From Amblyomma americanum (taxonomy: Eukaryota; Arthropoda; Arachnida; Ixodida; Ixodidae), in assembly GCF_052857255.1 (NCBI RefSeq), contig NC_135507.1:74636850-74700849 (forward strand): a stretch of 64,000 bases of DNA. The letters are read 5' to 3'. Shown here piece by piece: positions 34,101 through 64,000 of this stretch (positions are counted from its first letter, which is position 1; each line of letters begins with the position of its first letter). A model generated the notes under the pieces. The model was not told the origin of the DNA. It saw only the letters and a program-made list of their open reading frames with translations, and did not search any database. The position numbers and the translations under genes are program-made.

Positions 34101-34756
34101 TCACAGACTGCCTTTCAGTTATTGTCTCTCTCCAAAATTCGGAAAAATCTTTCTTGACTCGTTCACTTAGGTTTTTTGTTCCGAGCACAGTGCGCGAGAT
34201 CCGTTTGGTCTGGGTACCTGGGCATTCAGGCGTCTATTTTAACGAGGTGGCTGATTTATTGGCAAGGTCAGCTCTCAGCGCACCTGTAATATATCCCGTC
34301 CCTCACCTCATTCTGTTAGCAGCTTCACGTTTCCAGCGGTTTCAACATATTTCAGCCACTTTGAGTGATCCGTTGCTGAATACCGTGGACTTTCAACACC
34401 TAAAGTACCCATGGAATATCCGGTGGTGTAAGTCAAGGCTTTGTGAAGTGTCCATGACGCTCCTGCGATGTAGAATACCTCACTTAAACTTGTACTTATG
34501 CAGGTGCGGGTTCGCTGCGACAAACCTTTGTGTATCATGTGGGCAAGTTGAATCAATCGATCATTTTCTCCTCTCTTGCCGGCGGTTCGCGGTTCAGAGA
34601 AAGCAATATCTGGAGGTTCCTCTTTCGAGACTAGGACTGCCTCTGTCTCTTACAGTTCTTCTATCGTTCGGTGCGAGTGCCAAGGGATTCCCGTTAAGCA
34701 GTGTATGCGGCTACCTTCACGATTACATAAGTGCAACTAATCGATTATCTTGTTAG
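31121..34756 (+). CDS. LINE ORF2: endonuclease, RT and RNase H
   Basis: 1,211 residues, intact. The N-terminal AP-like endonuclease shows VMQWNCRS, ILQETW, AGDFNSHHSAWDS and SSDHFPI. The reverse transcriptase holds IRPIALTSNLVKLIERVV, GVPQGSVLSP and the catalytic YADDIAFF. RNase H follows with STDASGS, ILTDCLS and WVPGHSGVYFNEVADLLA. A C-terminal Cys/His cluster (CRCGF...CVSCG...HFLLSC) is the usual zinc element. It starts with ATG at 31121 (MAGLKVMQWNC), 58 bases after ORF1, suggesting reinitiation or an internal start. The intact frame suggests a young copy. Confidence 0.93.
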   Translation: MAGLKVMQWNCRSVLSSLPDLELLVHKHNPDIVILQETWLSPLKSFTFKKFRVFRVDRVNGRGGGLITMISTKICHRASISQTVMRPDCELLAVEISLPQCAKVTIANVYFPIGVHRTDCLDTLLSGANSTVIAGDFNSHHSAWDSRSDSCGQLLWSWMSMNAVRCCNSGAVTFMRGGSRSIIDLTLASRGVGVSAWSTEESGTSSDHFPITFSIISSPIRKGGATMKFLNHIMYKKLISASLPSIVSSGRAQRAQRTITFLQDAAESSVFSVCTTAPARQPSPWWTEECEKAYRRRKAAWKSLSYNQSPANWINYKFFSACFKRTVKKAKEDYNQNLNTYLSKPQNKKALYRFMAQNNSSPASNRIRSMVMSPQEAKQNLERIAQGLALRFQVQKAEPLHILTPSSDYPEVDVSELLQIVSSMHSAAPGSDGITVGMLKILAHDFPTHLLDIVNASLETSWIPQSWKIAKIILLLKNADNGFQLDNIRPIALTSNLVKLIERVVHSRLTKHVHHINGLSPAQIGFRRGCSIWSAHVDLESRIRLSMRQREVSALVTLDVAKAYDSVEHTVLINKLAQLQPPHYLYAWICEFLKDRFFFCTDGSFCSNTYGQSRGVPQGSVLSPLLFNILVRDIPIHPNVTVYVYADDIAFFASANDIHVLYGYLQAYLNALEVWLDQINLSLNVSKCGVLVFPPDAPMYISLAYRSTPIPQVESVKYLGVTYDQNLDWRHHIKNNVIKGERALGCLTRVGNKKFGTRRDTLLLLYKAYMRPILEFGCPLFSGSANYKLQPLALLERRALRLCLGLPKSASNAVLYLEARIPNLYSRFQLLTVRTFLKSFDPAPGVSIPIFVSQPHLFLTNHWPRYQLPQVRFTQNLLAPLQVDLISLQRVADTQADPVFYYDFIFPSHAKHMPAHTLNGLLSEHLQNFPHHTVLSTDASGSCEKAAIGIYSQDLDWSYSVRIPDYTPIFFAEFLAIGLSLLKIPRHVARVLILTDCLSVIVSLQNSEKSFLTRSLRFFVPSTVREIRLVWVPGHSGVYFNEVADLLARSALSAPVIYPVPHLILLAASRFQRFQHISATLSDPLLNTVDFQHLKYPWNIRWCKSRLCEVSMTLLRCRIPHLNLYLCRCGFAATNLCVSCGQVESIDHFLLSCRRFAVQRKQYLEVPLSRLGLPLSLTVLLSFGASAKGFPLSSVCGYLHDYISATNRLSC

Positions 34757-35049
34757 CTATACACAAAATTCTTTCGCATGTCTAAAAAAGGCTAGATTGA
34801 TTCTATTCCGGATGATTCATACCTCTTGAATTCATTTTATTTGTCCCAATTTTTTTTTATCTTGATTCAGTCTTCTGACGTTTCCTTCCCCGCGCAAATG
34901 CTTCATTGGCATTCTACCCTATACCTTGGCCAATTCCCCCCACGTGGGTATGTGCCATATTACTTGAGGAGAAGAAGAAGAAGAAGAAGATGAGGTGGCG
35001 CTTAACGCTTCCGAAGAAGAAGAAAGACACCGTACGCGCCGGACGTGTG

Positions 35050-59071
<24,022 letters not shown>

Positions 59072-60035
59072 ATCTATGCATATAGAAGGGCGTCCGTCGC
59101 GTGGATGACGCCGCTTCTAACGAGGACTGACTGATATGCTGAATTTTATGCTCACATTACCTATTTTCGTTTTTTAATATTTTCGGATTACGCTGTACAA
59201 AATCACTGAGTGCGCTCTTCGCAAACTATAGTCACCATCGATAAGAACGTACAATGCAGATTTCCTCACTAAATTTGTTATACTACAAGTACTTTAGACT
59301 TACATGGCAGAAGTCTTTGTGCCAAAGTTAACAAAACAATCAAATCTCTATGTGTATAAGCTTGTTTCGCAGAGGTATTGCTATAGTTCTTGTTTTTTTA
59401 GTGTCATTACGTGCCTTGTCCATTCACCAGACAAAACCAAGTGTGTTACACGAGCATTCAACCATCTTCTGAGAAACATACTGAAATGTAGCGTTCGGCA
59501 GCGAATGCGCGCGTTGGACAACTCCCGGTTGCGAGAATGCAGAGTGACCACAAGTAACAAGCATTTTGGTTACTTTTTATTATTGCTGCCTCATGAAGGG
59601 TTGAAGTGTGTTGGATTTATTCAATGTTTATTCTCAATATTGTTAATCTCTCCGGCTGTTACAGCGGGAATCGGGTGCTGCATAAATTTTCCCTTTTTCA
59701 TTCTCCTGTTTGCACAATTCCTACGCGTATTGAGAGAGATCGGGGATGTCTTAATGGACTGCATATGACCATAGTTAAGAAAATGTGACTTCCTGTTGCT
59801 TTTGGCAGGTTGACGATAAGAAGCATTTGGAAACGCTTTTGCAACCATACCGACTTCAGGTAATGGTCATCTGATCTGTGCACCGTACAGTGTTGCCTAA
59901 GTCATGGATTTCGCCCTTTGACTTCAGCGCTCAAAACATCTTGCACCGACTGTTTACGTACCATTGATATTAGGATGTACAGTTTGCTGATACCAACTTT
60001 GTTCCATATTTATTTCTGAACACTGGTATCTTTGT

Positions 60036-61030
60036 TCACTGTATCGCTCTCTACAAAAATGAAGAGAACTGTTGTTAATGCAGCGGCTTTTCTTTCATGG
60101 TATGAGGAATACCACCTGGCGATAACCAACCCCATTGCGGAATATTGCCCAGCATTATTTAGGTGCATCTCACACACTTCCCGATTCGGATAGTCCTCCC
60201 TCCACAATGCAGCCAATAAACTCTCCCTAAAGAGCAAGTAATCGCGTGACGTTTTATTCATGAACGCCTCCTCAATTGCGGCAGCGCAGTTAAGCTCTTT
60301 TGCCTGCTTATTGAACTGGAGTTGCCCTGATGTGGAAGGACATGCGTTGCCAGCTAAAAGGAAGTTTAGGTAAAATTGTGAAAGAGCATAACAAAACTAC
60401 AATTTTAAACTGAGGTATATGACTCCTTAACTTTAAACTGATGCATGTGCTGAGCAGGTGTATCGTATTCGTCCCTTTTAGGATATTATCAGTAGTAAAC
60501 CGAGGAACACATTTGAAGACATGGAGGTGTCTAGAGTGAGTGGCGAAACGTCTTTCTGGTATTTTGGCTCAGCTGCGAGAGGCCTATAGGACTCTCGGGT
60601 TCGGTTTTTGGACTTCGAGGATGTGTTCACATTTGGTGGATGTATAGCACCAAGATACTTGCTGCAGCGATGCCGTCTGGCCCTGTCTAATGCACGTGTT
60701 TTACTGCTGCATGATATTGTCACGGATCCAACGACTGAGACACGTGTCACCAGCAGCGTTCCCAGAAAAGGCCTCAGGGCGCGCATGCATATCTTCACCT
60801 CTTTGTCTTTTTTTGCTATCTGGGGCCACCTTGTGGCATTACTGCCCCGTCCCGAAAAAAAAAACTGAAAACCATCAGGGCGCTACGAGCTAACTTGAGA
60901 GGTTAACGGGACAAAAAAACAACTGCGGAAGTGCGGTCGGTTAGTGCGTGAAATAGGGCTTCATACGGAGTACGCGGAATGCTTCAGGCTGGGGTCGACG
61001 GCGCGCACTCTGCTCATATCCGTCGGGCAG
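60036..61030. other. Unassigned DNA beyond right arm
   Basis: No supported gene. Short frames (for example 60261-60010, minus strand) have no recognised motif. Confidence 0.3.
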
Positions 61031-61034
61031 AACT

Positions 61035-62505
61035 TCATAACTCACATCCATGACGCGACGCAACGCACTCTAGGGGCCAAAGTAGTGGCATATGAGATTC
61101 TCCGACAAGCCTGGGCTTCGGACAGCGGTCCACGTCCACACCCAGGTTGGTACTCGACGTGCCGGTGTCGCTGGTGATAGCGGCGTGCGGTTGTCCCCTG
61201 TTGCCGCCTGATGTGCATGCGGGCGAGTTGGCGCGTTTCCTCCTCGTGTTGGACGAATTCATCGCCGTGTGGCGCGATCGCCCGGTCGCCGGTAGCGCAC
61301 GGAAACATGGCATCCAACACTGTGTGCACATCACGCACGTAAACGAGGCGAAATGGCGTAAAGTGTGTTGTTTCTTGTACGCCCGTTTTGTACGCGAAAG
61401 CCACGTATACGGGAGGATCTCGTACCAACTCTTATGATGTAGGTGTGCGTACATTGCGAGCATATCCGCTGTGGTTTTGTTGAGTCGCTTGGTGAGCCCA
61501 TTTGACTGCGGTTGGTAGGCAGTAGTATTGCGATGGCTCGTGTGACTCAGGTTGAATACCTCGTGCATGAGCCGTTCCTCGATCGGTGATTGCGTAGGAC
61601 GGGGCGCCGTGTCGTAAAACAATGCGGTGCACATAGCGTGTCACATAGTCTGTCGCAACAATGATCCACTTATTGCCAGTTGATGATAGAGGAAATGGAC
61701 CCAGAAGATCCATGCCCACTTTGTCAAACTGTGTGAGGAGGTGCGACTGGTTTGAGCAAACCCGCGGGCTTGAGGGGAGTTGACTTGCGGCGCTGGCATT
61801 GACGGCAACCTCGGACGCAGCGGCGGATGGTGGCGGCAAGTCTTGGCCAATAATAGGGCTGGCGCACTCGAGCGAGGGTGCGTGTAAATCCCACGTGACC
61901 GGAGGTGGGCTTGTCATGAGAGGCAAAAAGGAAGTCTGCACGGAGGTCTGACAGCACGACGAGGAGTTAGGTGCGCTCACTGTGGCTCGAGATTTTCTTG
62001 AACAGGATGCCATAAAAAAGGAGTAAAGATGCCCGGAAATATGTCAGGCTACGGTGGCAGCGCTGCCCTCCACATGGTCATTGACAGATCATTAGTTCAT
62101 GTCAGCTCTCTGGCTTGCTATTGGGCCGGTATTTCTCATGACGCCAAGGAAACGAGTGTCATACTCCGTGCTGTCATCAGCTAGCTCGACTGGTGCGCGA
62201 GAGAGCGTGCCTGCATTTTTGTGCTAGCGTCCAGATTTATACGCAATTGTGGAATCAAACTCCTGGTGGCGGAGACTCCACCTTGCTAGGCGGCCGGATG
62301 GCTCCCGTAGATTGGCCAGCCAGCATAAAGAATGGTGGTCTGTCACGACTTTGAAATGGCGGTCGCGGAGGAAAGGTGGAAATTGCATCGTGTCCCACAG
62401 AACCGCGAGACACTCCTTTTCCGAGGTGGAGTAGTTGATTTCGGCGCGAGACAGAACGCGACTTGCATACGCAATCACTCGTTCCACGCCACCTTGGTGT
62501 TGCAC
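61035..62505 (-). mobile_element. Decayed gypsy fragment (RNase H to integrase)
   Basis: Minus strand, in order: RNase H ([30 protein letters not shown]; 62505-62224), integrase zinc finger (HDKPTSGHVGFTRTL...CRQCQRRKSTPLKPAG; 61957-61724), integrase core (KVGMDLLGPFP, AYQPQSNGLTKRLNKTTADM) and C-terminal part (61428-61042). Several frameshifts; no LTRs. It ends abruptly at 62505 against a LINE. Confidence 0.8.
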
Positions 62506-62509
62506 TTAC

Positions 62510-63347
62510 AACTTACAAGTACCTAGGAATTCACTTTCAGTCTGACCTAACTTGGCATTACCATGTTAACAAAATCTTAGCATCAGCAAACCGCGCACTC
62601 GGCCTTCTTAGGTATAATCTCACAAGCGCGCTTTCACATTTTAAAACACTTGCTTACATCACATTCATCCGCCCGAAAGTTGAGCACGCGTCTGCCATAT
62701 GGGATCCTCAACAAGCATACGTCATAAACGACATTGAACCCCAGCAAAACCGCGCTGTTTGCTTCATCTTTTGAGATTATTCACGCTTCACCAGGGTCAC
62801 AGCATTAAAACAGCTTGCCGAGTTGGAACCACTATCATATCGACGCCATTTCACTCGCCTAACATTACTTCACAAACTGTACCATCATATCCCGCCCTCC
62901 ACGATGACATACTTTTGCCACCTCCTGCAGTCTTTCCTAGCCGTGACCACGATAACAAAATAAAACACCTAACGTGCCGTTCATCGCTTTACGCGAAATC
63001 ATTCATTCCTCGCACCATAATAAACTAGAACAACCTACCATCGCACATAGCTACTGAGGTTAACTTTCAATCCTTTCTTCATTCGTTAAAGGAAACCATA
63101 AAGTAACGCATTTTGTTCTTTTGTTGTATTATGTGCATTATAGTATTACGGAACATCTTATTTTGTGTTGTTTGTTGTTTTATTTGTATACTCTACTAAC
63201 TTTATTTCATACTTTGTTATTGGATGCATGATTTGTTTTATTTCAAGTGCCTGTGCCGTACTTTTATGCTTTTACCCCCCCCCCCCCCCCCTATGTAATA
63301 CCCTCGCACGAGGGCCCTTAGGGCTACTGTAAATAAATAAATAAATA
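62510..63347 (+). mobile_element. 5'-truncated CR1/L2-like LINE
   Basis: It encodes the thumb region of a reverse transcriptase (YKYLGIHFQSDLTWHYHVNK, AYITFIRPKVEHASAIWDP), then a 3' UTR with a run of C at about 63268-63287 and the end GAGGGCCCTTAGGGCTACTG followed by (TAAA)n. A frameshift lies near 62772. Confidence 0.8.
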
Positions 63348-64000
63348 CCTATTAATCTCGACCTTAACATACCTGCAGACGACTTGACGAAGGTTTTTGA
63401 CAAAGTCCCTCACAAACACCTGCTACTAAAACTTTCACAACTAAACCTTAACCCACGCGCCTCCACTAAACGTCGGCAATTTGTAGAAGCCAACAAAAAA
63501 TCGTCGCTCTCTAAGGTACTCTGTGGTGTCTAATTTGTAGAAGCCAACAAGAAATCGTTGCTCTCTAAGGTACTCTGTGGTGTCTAATTAGGCACGGTTC
63601 TTGGCCCTCTTCTTTTCTAAATTTACATCAACGACTTGCCTACTGATATCTCACCAAACATCCGCTTATTCTCCAACGATCGTTTCGTTTACAGTTCTAT
63701 TAATAGCGCTGCAGATATTGTTTTTTAGTGTAACCTACAAAAGCTGGAGGAGTGCTCTCGTAGATGGCTGATGATCTTAAACACTAACAAAACTGTGCTT
63801 GTTCTCTTCCACACACAGCAAAATTACCCTATATCCCAAATTATCTTCTGAAGGGTTCCAGTATCTCATCCCTCAATTGCATTATCTTAGTGTTTACATC
63901 TCGGGTACCCTTAACTGGTCTAACCAAATAACGCGCATAATTAACAATGCTAACAAAACTCTCGAGTACCTTAATTTACGTCTAGCTTCAAGAGCACTTA
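63348..64000 (+). mobile_element. CR1/L2-like LINE fragment, runs off window
   Basis: Broken reverse transcriptase core: TKVFDKVPHKHLLLKLSQLN, then GTVLGPLLF-like and IYINDLPTDIS blocks and a decayed catalytic site (LFSNDRF where YADD/FADD is expected). A segment of about 55-57 bp (TTTGTAGAAGCCAACAA...) is tandemly repeated near 63480-63590. Continues past 64000. Confidence 0.75.

Larger units (their letters stand above)
29482..34989 (+). mobile_element. Full-length I-type LINE with RNase H
   Basis: A non-LTR retrotransposon with a 5' UTR that starts with three short repeats of ACTAGAACGGA-type sequence, two intact ORFs, a 3' UTR and an (AAG)n tail at about 34970-34989. The imperfect flanks ATGAGGCGG (29473-29481) and ATGAGGTGG (34990-34998) may be its target duplication. 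The AP-type endonuclease, reverse transcriptase and RNase H order places it in the I/Jockey superfamily branch that keeps RNase H. The clade name is inferred. Confidence 0.85.

Noticed and set aside
63268..63287. Poly-C tract as a functional element
   Set aside because: It lies in the 3' UTR of a dead LINE and is best explained as a simple repeat.

Overview
This is a stretch of arthropod nuclear DNA, most likely from a hard tick. It has long introns, tRNA-headed SINEs with (ATT)n tails, RTE and I-type LINEs, Ty3/gypsy elements and PIF/Harbinger transposons, and an endothelin-converting-enzyme/neprilysin-like (peptidase M13) gene. There are no bacterial operons, CRISPR arrays or rRNA genes. 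The tick assignment is inferred from the repeat mix and the M13 gene; no marker gene proves it.

Layout. 1-11 kb: a PIF/Harbinger transposon with an intact two-exon transposase (2010-3781, +) and two separated exons of its Myb-like partner (4217-4512 and 10520-10762, -). SINEs, an RTE fragment, a 508-bp Harbinger MITE and half of a local inverted repeat lie between those exons. 7.2-13.1 kb: the local inverted repeat carries two opposed copies of a small gene with tiny introns; only one copy keeps its CCHC zinc knuckle. 14.2-60 kb: a large inverted duplication with about 6.7-kb arms (14226-28940 and 49430-60035, after subtracting later insertions) around a spacer of about 20 kb.

The main host gene is an M13-like gene on + (35050-59071). 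Nine exons join with matching phases. The predicted protein of about 1,240 residues has a very long disordered cytoplasmic N-terminus, one transmembrane helix and a neprilysin-type ectodomain that has lost the HExxH zinc motif. Its last three exons are duplicated, inverted, in the left arm (28555-23149, -), where two frame-breaking deletions make the copy a likely pseudogene.

Younger mobile elements sit on this frame. Two near-identical full-length Ty3/gypsy elements lie at 14937-22897 (+, TSD ACAC) and 40179-48018 (-, TSD GTAG). Both have an intact gag and pol, and an A AAA AAC heptamer placed for -1 frameshifting right at the gag stop. An apparently intact I-type LINE (29482-34989, +) lies directly upstream of the M13 gene. 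A non-autonomous gypsy element with reverse transcriptase and RNase H deleted (51344-54834, TSD ATAT) and a SINE with a long (ATT)n tract (54930-55364) entered only the right arm. The opposite arm keeps the empty site for three of these insertions, so their order can be read. The last 3 kb holds decayed gypsy and CR1/L2-like LINE fragments.
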